Source: Brevundimonas intermedia
Lineage (GTDB): Bacteria > Pseudomonadota > Alphaproteobacteria > Caulobacterales > Caulobacteraceae
Assembly (NCBI RefSeq): GCF_027922165.1
Contig: NZ_BSFD01000011.1
Span: forward strand, 475,936-539,935
Direction: 5' to 3'
DNA length: 64,000 bases
Numbering within the stretch: the stretch's first letter is position 1; every line of letters starts with the position of its first letter. The position numbers and the translations under genes were made by a program. The notes under the pieces are model-generated. The model did not search any database. It was not told where the DNA came from and saw nothing but the letters and a program-made list of their open reading frames with translations. This document shows, one piece after another, positions 55,712 to 64,000 of this stretch.

Positions 55712-57661
55712 TCAGCGGATCGTCGCCTCAAACGGAACCGCCGGGAGACCGGCGGGGCCGTAGAGGTTGCAGACGGGGCTGTCGGCCCAGCACAAGCGCA
55801 CCTTGACGTCGGTGGGCTGGGCCGAGGCCAACACGACCTGATCACCGGCCAAGGTCGCATCAACGAAGCGGCAGACGTCGCCGGCGCCGCACAGTTCGAA
55901 ACCGATCGGGCGATTGAAGCCGTAAGCGGTCAAGGCTGTGCCCGGTGCGTAGCGGACGTGAACACCGTCCGCGTCTCGTTCGACCGAAACCGGCTGCGGC
56001 GAGAGCGGCTGAACCGCGCCGTCCAGACGCCGCGCCTCAAGCGCCAGGCGACGGCCGACCTCCAGCTTGTTGGTTGGGTGGATGTCGTAGCGGTCGCCGA
56101 TGTCGATGGCGACGGCCAAGCCCGCCAGGCGGTCGGCATTGACGACCGTGCGCTGGGTTTCGCGAAGGGCCGCCCAATAGGAGTTGGTCGGTTGACCGGC
56201 GGCGGGCCCGAAGTTGGCCAGTTGGACCACCAGGATCCGCATGTCAGGATTCTGGAACTGGCTACGCCAGTCGGCGAACAGCGCCGGCAGCAGGCGGCGG
56301 TAGCCGACATAGTCGCCGACATTCGACTCGCCCTGATACCAGGCCATGCCCTTCACTCCATAGGCGCCGAGGGGGGCGATCATGCCGTTGTAAAGCGTGG
56401 TCGTGCCGCTGCCGCCGATCCAGGGCGTACGCGGCGGATTGGGCAGGTCCCCCAGGGGCGCGGCGACCCGGTGACGCCAGCCCGAAGACAGGGCGACCGT
56501 GCTTCCGTCCGCGAAGACCAGGCGCTTGTTCGCCGCCGGTCCCCAGGCGCCGCCGCCGCCGTTGGTGTCCAGCACGCCGACGGCGATCAGGTTGCGACCC
56601 GACTTCAACGTCCCGGCGGGAATGGCGTAGGTGCGCGGCGTATCCCAGCCCTGCTGGCCGCCGACATATTTGCCGTTGATCCAGGTCACGTCCGCATCGT
56701 CAACCGGCCCCAGCTCGATCCTGGCCGCCTGACGGGCCTGGGCGGCGGTCAGCACGACCGATTTGCGCAGCCAGACGACGCCGTCGAAGGTGGCGAGACC
56801 GGAAACGGTGGACTCCCAGAATCCTTCGGCAGGGATCGATGACCAGTCGGCGTCAACCGTGCGCGGCAGGTTCCAGCCCTGTTTCGTGCCGGGATCATTG
56901 GCCGACCACCAGGCCTGAGTGATTTGCCGCCAGATGGCGTCGCCCTGGGACGGATCGCGGGCATAGGCGTCGAGGGCTTCCAGCGCCTGGTCATGTCCGC
57001 CCAACTTGGTCAAAGCGTCACGGCTCAGCCAGTCCTCGATGATCGACCCGCCCCAGGAGGCGGCGATCAGGCCGACGGGGACATTCTCGGACCGGCGCAG
57101 ATCGCGCCCCATGAAATAGCAGGCCGCCGAGAAATCGCGGACGCTGGCGGGATCGGTCGTGCGCCATTGGCCGACCGAATGGGGCGCCGACGACGGCGCG
57201 GGCAGGCTGGAGCGGCCGACCAGGAAGAGACGCAGATTGGGGTCGTTGGCGGCGCCGATTTCAGTTTCGGCATTAGTCGCCTGGCGGACGGCGAACTCCA
57301 TGTTGGACTGACCCGAGCACAGCCAGACATCCCCGACCATGACGTCCGAGACCGTCTGGGTCGCGCCCGAGGTCTGGGCGGTCAGGACATAGGGGCCGCC
57401 AGCGGTCAGGGTCGGCAGGGTCGCGCGCCAGACACCGTCAGCGCCGGCGGTCGCCTGGACCTGAGCCTGGCTGACGCCGACCGAGACGACGGCGCCGGGC
57501 GCGGCCTGGCCCCAGACCGCGATCGGACGCCCCCGTTGCAGGACGGCGTGGTCCTGGAACATGGGGTCCAGCAAGGGCGCGGCAGGCGCCGAAACCTGGG
57601 CCTGAGCCGAACCTGTGGCCAGCACGGTCGCAGCAACGGCGGACAGCAAAAACGAGCGCAT
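55712..57661 (-). CDS. SASA-type acetylesterase (xyloglucan acetyl esterase candidate)
   Basis: A 649-residue secreted esterase of the sialate O-acetylesterase (SASA) family. After a signal peptide (FLLSAVAATVLATGSAQA), the SGNH-fold catalytic domain has VWLCSGQSNMEFAV with nucleophile Ser119, AWYQGESNVGDY, and DIHPTNKLEVGRRLA with the catalytic Asp-x-His pair. A beta-sandwich of galactose-binding type is inserted near residues 240-400 (WINGKYVGGQQGWDTPRTY). Enzymes of this architecture in Xanthomonas act on acetylated xyloglucan. GGAGAGG precedes the ATG at 57661; the frame open to 57730 is not needed. Confidence 0.87.
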   Translation of the reverse strand: MRSFLLSAVAATVLATGSAQAQVSAPAAPLLDPMFQDHAVLQRGRPIAVWGQAAPGAVVSVGVSQAQVQATAGADGVWRATLPTLTAGGPYVLTAQTSGATQTVSDVMVGDVWLCSGQSNMEFAVRQATNAETEIGAANDPNLRLFLVGRSSLPAPSSAPHSVGQWRTTDPASVRDFSAACYFMGRDLRRSENVPVGLIAASWGGSIIEDWLSRDALTKLGGHDQALEALDAYARDPSQGDAIWRQITQAWWSANDPGTKQGWNLPRTVDADWSSIPAEGFWESTVSGLATFDGVVWLRKSVVLTAAQARQAARIELGPVDDADVTWINGKYVGGQQGWDTPRTYAIPAGTLKSGRNLIAVGVLDTNGGGGAWGPAANKRLVFADGSTVALSSGWRHRVAAPLGDLPNPPRTPWIGGSGTTTLYNGMIAPLGAYGVKGMAWYQGESNVGDYVGYRRLLPALFADWRSQFQNPDMRILVVQLANFGPAAGQPTNSYWAALRETQRTVVNADRLAGLAVAIDIGDRYDIHPTNKLEVGRRLALEARRLDGAVQPLSPQPVSVERDADGVHVRYAPGTALTAYGFNRPIGFELCGAGDVCRFVDATLAGDQVVLASAQPTDVKVRLCWADSPVCNLYGPAGLPAVPFEATIR

Positions 57662-57724
57662 CGGCGCCTCTCCATCACCCCGCCAGGGCGGGCGTTTCGA
57701 AACTGCACTGCACGGCGAAAATGG

Positions 57725-57748
57725 GTGCAATGTGCAATCGAGTGCAAT
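57725..57748. repeat. Three GTGCAAT repeats upstream of the acetylesterase
   Basis: GTGCAAT occurs at 57725-57731, 57732-57738 and 57742-57748, with related TGCAC units at 57704-57713. They lie 64-87 bases upstream of the esterase start, in the gap after GH31, and could be binding sites for a regulator of the esterase. The interpretation is positional only. Confidence 0.4.
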
Positions 57749-57845
57749 TCGGCTCGATCCCTGGCGGCCGGGCGAAGACGGAATGAAGAGTATAACCCCG
57801 TCTGGGACCGTGCTGGGTCAGCGCACCCAAAAACTTAAAATCGTC

Positions 57846-57894
57846 CTATAAAACAACGGAGCGGGCATCGACATTGTGCGCGATGTCGATGCCC
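57846..57894 (-). terminator. Hairpin after the GH31 gene
   Basis: A 12-base-pair inverted repeat, GGGCATCGACAT and its complement, around an 8-base loop (57863-57894), begins 8 bases after the GH31 stop. On the reverse strand a T-rich stretch (TTGTTTTATAG) follows 7 bases later. It probably ends the GH35-GH31 transcript. Confidence 0.7.
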
Positions 57895-57901
57895 CCGTCT
57901 T

Positions 57902-60832
57902 CTAGCGACGCAGCTCGACCGCCTGACCCGTGTACTGGATCGTCTTGGCCGGCGCTGCGTCGAAGTCGCCGACGTCCGCCCCCGGCCCGCTGACGAATCG
58001 CACATTGATCGTGCGGCTCGCCGGCATGCCCGGATACGAGCCGGTACGGGCGCCGATGGTCAGAACGCCGCGCGCCTGGTCCCAGGTCATCGGGATGTTG
58101 GAGAACTCACCCCGCTCATAGCCATAGTCCTGGCCCGCATCCTCATAGAGCGAGAAGGCGCCGTTCGCGCCGGTATAGACGACCAGGGTCAGGGGGCCGT
58201 CCAGCTTCTCGGACGTATAGGTGATGGCCGGACCCGTGGGCAGGATCGAACCCGCGCGGACGAAGACCGGGATTTTGTCCAGCGCCGCCGCGACGGAGGC
58301 GGTTTGACCGCCCGCATAGGTCTGCCCCGTCTTCAGGTCGTACCACGCGGCGCCGGCGGGGAAATAGACCGACCGGCTGCGCGCCTTGTACTCGGTGACG
58401 GGCGCCACCATCACGGACGGACCGAACATATACTGGTCGGCGATGTCACGGACCTTCCGGTCGGACGGGAAGTCCATGACCAGGCCGCGCATGATGGTGC
58501 CGTCCCGCAGATAGGTGTCGCCGGCCAGGCTGTAGATATAGGGCATCAGCCGGTAGCGGGTCCGCATCTGGTCGGCATAAGCGGCGTAGTAGTCGGTACC
58601 CGGGTTGGCCAGGTTATAGACCTCGCGCAGCGGGTACTCGCCATGCGAGCGGAAGATCGGCGACCAGGCGCCGAACTGGAACCAGCGCAGCTGCAGCTCG
58701 TCCCACTCGGCCTTGTCCTCGGGCTTCATGCCGGCCGGGTTCGAATAGCGGGCCTCGACCGAGAAGCCGCCGATGTCGTGGGTCCAGTTGGGCAGGCCCG
58801 ACAGGCCGGCGTTGACGCCCGCCGAGATCTGGTCGCGCAGATTGTCCCAACGGGCCACCACGTCGCCCGACCACAGGATCGAGCCGGTGCGTTGCAGACC
58901 GCCCCAGGCCGAACGGGTCAGGATGGTGGTGCGTTGACCGCCCTGCTCCGCACGGAAATTCCGATAGACGTTCTCGGCGTTCACCAGCGGATAGGAGTTG
59001 AAGACATAGGCGCCCGGCCCGGCCGCCGTCGGCCCCATGCGCAGGGTCCGCTCGGGAATGTCGAGGTTGGAGTGCATGTCCGGCTCGACCGAATCCAGCC
59101 ACCAGCCGTCGAAGCCCATGTCCTTGAAGCTGTCGGACATCTGCTTCCAGTACAGGTCGCGGGCGGCCGGCAGATAGGGGTCGTAGAAGCTGTTGGCGTA
59201 ACCCGGGCCGACCCAGTCGCGCGCGCCGACGTCGACATTGCGCGTATACATGCCGCCGATGGCGTCCAGTTGCTTGTAGTGTTCGGTTGTCGGATAGAAT
59301 TTCGGCCAGACCGAAATAATGATGTCGGCGTTCATGTCGTGAACGTCCTTCACCATTTGGGTCGGGTTCGGATAGCGGGCCGGGTCGAACTGATGCGAGC
59401 CCCAGGCGTTCTCGGGCCAGTAGAACCAGTCCTGCACCACCATGTCGATCGGCAGGCCCAGCTCGCGATAACGCCGCACGGCGCCGACCACTTCTTCCTG
59501 GGTGTTATAGCGCTGGCGGCTCTGCCAGAAGCCATAGGCCGAGCGCGGCAGCATCACCGACTTGCCGGTCAGGCCGCGATAGTTGGAGATGACGCCGTCG
59601 ATGTCGTCGCCGCCGACATAGAAGTAGTCGATGGCCGTGCCGACTTCCGAGGCCAGGCTCAGCGCGCCCTGATCAGCCGCGGGCAGCGGGTCCATGTGGC
59701 GCAACGAGATATAGCCGTCTTCCGGGGTCCATTCGATCTTGATCGGCACCCGGGTGTTGGCCGCCATCTGGACCTGGAAATCATGGTCGAACGGGTTCCA
59801 GTTCTGGCGCCAGTTCTGTTCGACGACCTTGCCGTCGATGGTGACCTTGGCATAGCCGGACGAATAGAGGCGGAACTTGTGCAGCCCGGCGGTCGCGGTC
59901 TCGATCGTGCCTTCCCAGACGACGCTGACGCCGGCCTGGCCGGGCTTGCCCATGTCGCCGGTCTGGACCGGGGCGCCGGGCTGGGCCTTCAGGCCTTCAG
60001 GCCAGCGCTGCTGGTCGCGAATGAACTCATAGTTGATCTCGCCTTCCGGCCGGCTGACCTTCAGCACGCCGTCCTGATAATAGCGGGCGGTCAGGCCGCC
60101 GAAGGCGCCCCCCTCGTCACGGACGATCAGACGATCCGACAGCATGCCGTAGGGGCGCGGGTCGCCGAAGCGGGTGATGGCGTTCGTGTCCCACAGCAGG
60201 CCGTAGTTGCGGCTGGAGACGACGAAGGGAATGCCCACGTCCATATTGTGCTGGGCCAGCAGGACGTCCTGGCCCTTGTAGTTCATCATGCCCTGCTGGT
60301 GCTGCCCCAGGCCGTAGAAGGCCTCGTCGGCGGGGCTTTCCCAGACCTGGCGCGTGGCCAGGAAACGATGATCGCCCTTCTGGTCCTCGACCGTGACAGG
60401 GGTCAGCTCGCGGCTGTTCGGACGCTCCTTCAGCACTTCCTGACCATTCTCGTCGAGGAAGCGCACGGCGCCGGTGGTGCGCGACACTTCCGCCGTGGCT
60501 TCCGCCGTCTTCAGCACGACTAGGTCGCCCTGAGTCTCGACTTCGAACGGGGTGGTGGTCGAGGGCTGGGCCGTAACCATCAGGCTGGCGGGCAGATCCA
60601 GGTTTGCGTCTTCGGTCGCGGTGACGCGGATCGTCTCGGGACCATAGACCTCCAGTCGCACGCGGCGCGCGGCGCCTTCGGTCGGGGCTATGACGACGCC
60701 GGCGGGGATGCGTTCAAAGGCGGCTTGCTGGATCGCGCCGGCGGAGGCGCTGTCCATCAGGGTCGAACAGGCGCCCAGAGGCGCGATCATCAGGGTGGCC
60801 AGCATCAGCCGGCGGGCGAGGGTCGAGGTCAT
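57902..60832 (-). CDS. Glycoside hydrolase family 31 with PA14 domain, alpha-xylosidase
   Basis: A 976-residue lipoprotein-type enzyme (LMLATLMIAPLGAC) that would remove terminal xylose from xyloglucan oligosaccharides. The GH31 N-terminal domain (FYGLGQHQQGMMNYKG) is followed by a PA14-like insert (LTARYYQDGVLKVSRPEGEI .. GLHKFRLYSSGYAKVTIDGK, residues about 225-350), typical of characterised Cellvibrio and Bacteroides xyloglucan alpha-xylosidases. The barrel has VVQDWFYWPENAWGSHQFDP and the nucleophile Asp580 in WWLDSVEPDMHSN. Start at 60832, MTSTLARRLML; the frame to 60961 adds sequence overlapping GH35. Confidence 0.92.
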   Translation of the reverse strand: MTSTLARRLMLATLMIAPLGACSTLMDSASAGAIQQAAFERIPAGVVIAPTEGAARRVRLEVYGPETIRVTATEDANLDLPASLMVTAQPSTTTPFEVETQGDLVVLKTAEATAEVSRTTGAVRFLDENGQEVLKERPNSRELTPVTVEDQKGDHRFLATRQVWESPADEAFYGLGQHQQGMMNYKGQDVLLAQHNMDVGIPFVVSSRNYGLLWDTNAITRFGDPRPYGMLSDRLIVRDEGGAFGGLTARYYQDGVLKVSRPEGEINYEFIRDQQRWPEGLKAQPGAPVQTGDMGKPGQAGVSVVWEGTIETATAGLHKFRLYSSGYAKVTIDGKVVEQNWRQNWNPFDHDFQVQMAANTRVPIKIEWTPEDGYISLRHMDPLPAADQGALSLASEVGTAIDYFYVGGDDIDGVISNYRGLTGKSVMLPRSAYGFWQSRQRYNTQEEVVGAVRRYRELGLPIDMVVQDWFYWPENAWGSHQFDPARYPNPTQMVKDVHDMNADIIISVWPKFYPTTEHYKQLDAIGGMYTRNVDVGARDWVGPGYANSFYDPYLPAARDLYWKQMSDSFKDMGFDGWWLDSVEPDMHSNLDIPERTLRMGPTAAGPGAYVFNSYPLVNAENVYRNFRAEQGGQRTTILTRSAWGGLQRTGSILWSGDVVARWDNLRDQISAGVNAGLSGLPNWTHDIGGFSVEARYSNPAGMKPEDKAEWDELQLRWFQFGAWSPIFRSHGEYPLREVYNLANPGTDYYAAYADQMRTRYRLMPYIYSLAGDTYLRDGTIMRGLVMDFPSDRKVRDIADQYMFGPSVMVAPVTEYKARSRSVYFPAGAAWYDLKTGQTYAGGQTASVAAALDKIPVFVRAGSILPTGPAITYTSEKLDGPLTLVVYTGANGAFSLYEDAGQDYGYERGEFSNIPMTWDQARGVLTIGARTGSYPGMPASRTINVRFVSGPGADVGDFDAAPAKTIQYTGQAVELRR

Positions 60833-60861
60833 GGGGGCTCTCGCTTCTATCAAGGGTGCGT

Positions 60862-62508
60862 TCAGTAGGTGGCGGTGACGACGCGCAACAGCTGCGGTTG
60901 GTCGGTGAAGTTCAGGCCGTAGTCGGTTTGGTCGCCATTCCAGATGCGTTCGAAGACCCATTTGCCGGCGTCATCGAAACGGCCTTCCTCATAGCGCACG
61001 ACCATGCGGCGCTTACCGTCTGCCGCGGGCTTGGGGGCGAAGTCGATGCGGGCGCGGTGGCCGGTGACGATAAACTCGCCCGGCGCGATCTCGGCGATCA
61101 GAGCGCCGCCATTGGGCTTTTCGGTCCCCGGCACATCGGCCAGCGGACCCAGCCAGGTCCAGTCCGGCTGACCGAACTGCCAGCGGCGATAGCCGACCGT
61201 GACGGTCCAGTCGCCCAGATCCAGCGTCTGCGACGCGCGATCGTCCGGCTCGGCCGCGCCCCAGACCTTGCCGGCGAAGGCGGCCCGCGCCCACACCCGC
61301 TGCCACGGCGCGATCAACCGATAAGCATCCCGAAACGGGGTCAACGTCTTCTCGTCCACCGCAGGCGCGCCGAGCGGATAGTTGGCGTAACCCGTATAGT
61401 CGATGCCGAAGGGCGAATAGCCGATGCCTCCGCGGCCCAGGACCGAGAACAGATAACGGGCATAAGGGTCGTCATTGCCGGTCTCGGCCACGAACAAGGC
61501 GTTGTCCGACCGCGCATAGCGATCCAGATGGCCTTCATAGGTGTGGGAATCCCGATTGTAGATGTCCGGGCTCAGCATCTCGATCGACGGGGCCGCCGCC
61601 TTCCAGACATCGATCACAGGCCAGACCGGACCGCCCGAGGCGTAGTTGGTCGGGGCGACGCGCTCATGCGGGTCAGGCAGGGCCGCATTGACGTACATAG
61701 GCAGCGGATATTCCCGCTTGCCCGCCTCAGCCACCGTATTGACGTAGGAGGCGATGGACCAGGCGTGGAAGAATTCCTCCGCCTCGTCGCCGAAGACGGC
61801 GGACCAGGTTCCGGGCGCCCTGCCCGTCCGGTCCAGTAGGGCCTGGGGCACCGGGCCGTCGAAGGCGGCCTGGGCGGCAGGGGAGTAGTCGCGCACCGAA
61901 CCATAGGTGCCTGTCTCGTTTTCCGGCTGGACCATGATGACGGTTTGCTGACGCTCGTCGATCTGGCGGATGTGACGCATCAGGGCGGCGAAGGCGCGGG
62001 CGTCAGCGGCCAAGGTCTCCTCGCCATAGGGCGACATGGCGTAGGATTCCGTTCCGTCCTTCTGGATCAGATGCGGAAAACGGGTCGGGTTCAGCTTGAC
62101 CCAGGCCGGCGCATATTTGGGCGAGGTGTTTTTCCAGGTGGCGAACCACAGGATGACCAGACGCACGTCGTTGCGACGCGCCTCCTGCACCAAGTGATCG
62201 ACGAAGGAGAAGTCGAACCGCCCCTCCTCCGGCTCCAGCTGTTCCCAGGCGATGGGAACCTGAACCGTATTGGCGCCGACATAGCGGATGGCCGGCCAAG
62301 CCTCGGCCAGAGGCGCCGGGTAGTTGGTCGAATTATTGACCTGGGCGCCGAGGATGGTGAAGGGCGCGCCATCGACCATAAGCGCATGCCGTCCGTCCTG
62401 TTGGACGAGCCGGGGGATCGGCGACTGCGCCTGGACCGGCGCCGCCGCCACGACTGCAACGACCGCGAACGACAGGGCCGAGCTCAAACCGCGTGCGAAA
62501 AAACCCAT
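60862..62508 (-). CDS. Glycoside hydrolase family 35, beta-galactosidase
   Basis: A 548-residue secreted enzyme (signal [13 protein letters not shown]) of the DUF5597-containing GH35 branch, best known from Cellvibrio xyloglucan beta-galactosidase Bgl35A. The barrel has [16 protein letters not shown], the acid/base candidate Glu198 in [27 protein letters not shown] and the nucleophile candidate Glu342 in LFVAETGND. The C-terminal DUF5597 part includes [22 protein letters not shown]. It would clip beta-1,2-galactose from side chains, after or before defucosylation. It is 29 bases from GH31 and likely shares its transcript. Confidence 0.92.
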   Translation of the reverse strand: MGFFARGLSSALSFAVVAVVAAAPVQAQSPIPRLVQQDGRHALMVDGAPFTILGAQVNNSTNYPAPLAEAWPAIRYVGANTVQVPIAWEQLEPEEGRFDFSFVDHLVQEARRNDVRLVILWFATWKNTSPKYAPAWVKLNPTRFPHLIQKDGTESYAMSPYGEETLAADARAFAALMRHIRQIDERQQTVIMVQPENETGTYGSVRDYSPAAQAAFDGPVPQALLDRTGRAPGTWSAVFGDEAEEFFHAWSIASYVNTVAEAGKREYPLPMYVNAALPDPHERVAPTNYASGGPVWPVIDVWKAAAPSIEMLSPDIYNRDSHTYEGHLDRYARSDNALFVAETGNDDPYARYLFSVLGRGGIGYSPFGIDYTGYANYPLGAPAVDEKTLTPFRDAYRLIAPWQRVWARAAFAGKVWGAAEPDDRASQTLDLGDWTVTVGYRRWQFGQPDWTWLGPLADVPGTEKPNGGALIAEIAPGEFIVTGHRARIDFAPKPAADGKRRMVVRYEEGRFDDAGKWVFERIWNGDQTDYGLNFTDQPQLLRVVTATY

Positions 62509-62530
62509 CGCCGCCTCCCAACGTCGATAA

Positions 62531-62566
62531 GAAAACAGTCGGGGCGCCGGCGGCTGCCGACGCCCC
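62531..62566 (-). terminator. Hairpin between the TonB receptor and GH35 genes
   Basis: On the reverse strand GGGGCG pairs with CGCCCC and GGC with GCC in a compact hairpin (62541-62566), followed by GACTGTTTTCTTATC. It would attenuate transcription from the receptor gene into GH35, which begins 23 bases later, as is common in TonB-receptor operons. Confidence 0.6.
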
Positions 62567-62582
62567 GTTACTCAGATCCGGA

Positions 62583-64000
62583 TCAGAAGGCGGCGCGCAG
62601 CACCACGGCGATCCGGCGGTCAGTGTCCACCCAGTTGTAGGGTGCCTTGCTGTCGGCGCTGCCGACCTTCAACACGGTCCGCTCATTCAGAATATTCGTC
62701 GACTGAACGCCGATCTTCACGTCAGGCGTGAGATTGTAGAAGATCGAACCATCCAACTGGCCGAAGTCGCTGGCCCAGACGGGCGCATTGATGTTGGCCG
62801 CCGAGGTGGTCATCAGATACTCCTCGCGCCAGTTGTAGGCGAGGCGCGCCGAGATGCCGTACTTCTCGTACAGGACCGCCAGATTATAGCTGGTCTTGGA
62901 GAGACCTTCGAGCGGGAGTTCGTCGTCGGCGGCCTCGTTCTGCACCGAATCCAGAATGTTCTGGCTGGTGTTGCGGCCGCCGCTGCTATCGACATAGGTG
63001 AAGTTGGCCTGGACGCCCAGGCCACTCAGCGCGCCCGGCAGGAAGTCATAGAACTGGGAATAGGCCAGTTCGAAGCCGTCGATCTTGCCCTCGTCGCCAT
63101 TGGTGTAGCGCGTCATCAGGAAGTCGTAGGTGACCCCGCCATTGGTGTAGGTCTCCGTCGAGGAACCAGAGAAGATGTAATCCTTCAGGTCCTTGTGGAA
63201 GGCGGCGAAGGTCAGGCTGCCGGTCGGAGCGAAGTACCATTCCAGGCTGAAATCGTAGTTGGTCGCCTTTAGAGGCTCAAGGTTCGGATTGCCGCCGGTG
63301 CCCGTGAAGGGCGTCGTCGCGTTCAGCGTATAGCCGTCGGACTGGAAGTTGATTGACAGGTTGGTGAAGGGCTGAAGCTGGTACATTTCCGGCCGCAGGA
63401 TCGCGCGCGATACGGCGACGCGAGCCTGGAGAGTTTCAGTCAGGAACGCACGCAGGTTCAGGCTGGGGAGCACATTGGTGTACTCCTTGCTGATATCGGC
63501 GCCGGCAGCCAAGGCTCCGCCGGAAACGAACTGAACCGCTCTATTGAAGTCCGTGCAGTTCGCGCTGGCTGGGCACGAGCCCGTGATCGAAGGCAGGGTG
63601 ACGACCTGATTGGTCTCGGTCTTGGTCTTGACGACGCGCAGACCGACGTTGCCGTCGAAGGCCCGACCGAAGAAGCCGGTGTCATTGCCGAAACGGCTAT
63701 AGATGTAGGCTGCCTCGGTCGTTTCCTGCAGGTCGGTCACGCCGCCGTTGCCGCCGCCCAGGCGATAGCTGTCGTAGTCGTCGCTCAAGGGCGACCAACC
63801 CCAACCTGCAGTCTGGGTAGTTTTCAGGATGTCATAGGCGTGAGCCGTACCCTGATTCAGCAGGTCGGCCGTTGGGAACCAGGCGACGCCCGGAACCGCC
63901 GTATCTCCACGGAAGAAGTTGTCGAAGGTGTACAGGAAGGACGAGTCGCTCGCAGCTCCCGCGTCATCCAGATAGACGGTGTTGGCGTTGCCCAACCAAT
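62583..64000 (-). CDS. TonB-dependent receptor (partial, C-terminal barrel)
   Basis: The C-terminal 472 residues of an outer-membrane TonB-dependent transporter; the plug and the first strands lie right of the window. Typical features are alternating aromatic beta strands, YTNVLPSLNLRAFLTETLQARVAVSRAILRPEMYQL (two parts), GTGGNPNLEPLKATNYDFSLEWYF, KIDGFELAYSQFYDFLPG and the terminal WVDTDRRIAVVLRAAF ending in Phe, the barrel-insertion signal. The style (SRAILRPE, NPNLEP) is that of Caulobacter/Xanthomonas carbohydrate receptors. It probably imports xyloglucan oligosaccharides for GH31/GH35, encoded immediately downstream. Confidence 0.92.
   Translation of the reverse strand, partial: WLGNANTVYLDDAGAASDSSFLYTFDNFFRGDTAVPGVAWFPTADLLNQGTAHAYDILKTTQTAGWGWSPLSDDYDSYRLGGGNGGVTDLQETTEAAYIYSRFGNDTGFFGRAFDGNVGLRVVKTKTETNQVVTLPSITGSCPASANCTDFNRAVQFVSGGALAAGADISKEYTNVLPSLNLRAFLTETLQARVAVSRAILRPEMYQLQPFTNLSINFQSDGYTLNATTPFTGTGGNPNLEPLKATNYDFSLEWYFAPTGSLTFAAFHKDLKDYIFSGSSTETYTNGGVTYDFLMTRYTNGDEGKIDGFELAYSQFYDFLPGALSGLGVQANFTYVDSSGGRNTSQNILDSVQNEAADDELPLEGLSKTSYNLAVLYEKYGISARLAYNWREEYLMTTSAANINAPVWASDFGQLDGSIFYNLTPDVKIGVQSTNILNERTVLKVGSADSKAPYNWVDTDRRIAVVLRAAF

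Overview
The window looks like a chromosome segment from an alphaproteobacterium of the Caulobacteraceae, most likely Brevundimonas or a close relative. The support is high GC, a flgF-flgG-flgA-flgH rod/ring cluster beside flhA, a two-domain cold-shock protein, an NDUFS4-like Complex I subunit, a RegB/RegA redox pair, and a TonB receptor with secreted glycosidases. The genus is inferred from gene content and codon style; no 16S gene is present.

Layout. (1) 1-7115, minus strand: flagellar export gate and rod/ring genes fliQ-fliR-flhB-flhA, then flgF-flgG-flgA-flgH-flgI (flgI runs off the left edge). (2) 7116-9942: a scrambled junction with a DUF2493-like protein cut off before its name-giving domain, a short antisense remnant of an RND efflux pump, two cyclophilin-like proteins (the first apparently missing its N-terminus) and an SDR oxidoreductase ending in a strong hairpin. 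(3) 10322-23573: a molybdenum island. It holds an HTH-only ModE regulator, XdhC and a MobA-like cytidylyltransferase, a periplasmic PaoABC-type aldehyde oxidoreductase with a divergent LysR regulator, ModABC molybdate uptake, and a compact moaA-moaD-moaE-moaB-moaC-moeA operon covering most of molybdopterin synthesis. (4) 23574-25690: a decayed aldehyde dehydrogenase fragment that stops beside a tyrosine integrase. (5) 25692-39718: housekeeping genes, including trhO, three tRNAs (Arg, Pro, Glu), recJ, phaC, msrB, argC, rplM-rpsI, a PhoX-like phosphatase and heme A synthase. (6) 39739-46618: one tightly packed minus-strand run cyoABCD-surf1-regB-regA, a quinol oxidase with its assembly factor and a redox-sensing two-component system. 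(7) 46832-48184: an MFS symporter closed by a good terminator.

(8) 48333-64000 is the most interesting part: a gene cluster that looks like a complete xyloglucan utilization locus. It has GH3 (beta-glucosidase), GH74 (endo-xyloglucanase), GH29 (alpha-fucosidase), a small secreted possible carbohydrate-binding protein of unknown family, a sialate-O-acetylesterase-type esterase, a PA14-bearing GH31 (alpha-xylosidase), GH35 (beta-galactosidase) and a TonB-dependent receptor. Together these would remove each known decoration of fucosylated, acetylated xyloglucan and cut its backbone. A LacI-type operator-like palindrome lies in the GH3/GH74 divergent region, and a terminator-like hairpin sits in the GH3 leader. 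All function calls come from motifs and family resemblance; no database search was possible.
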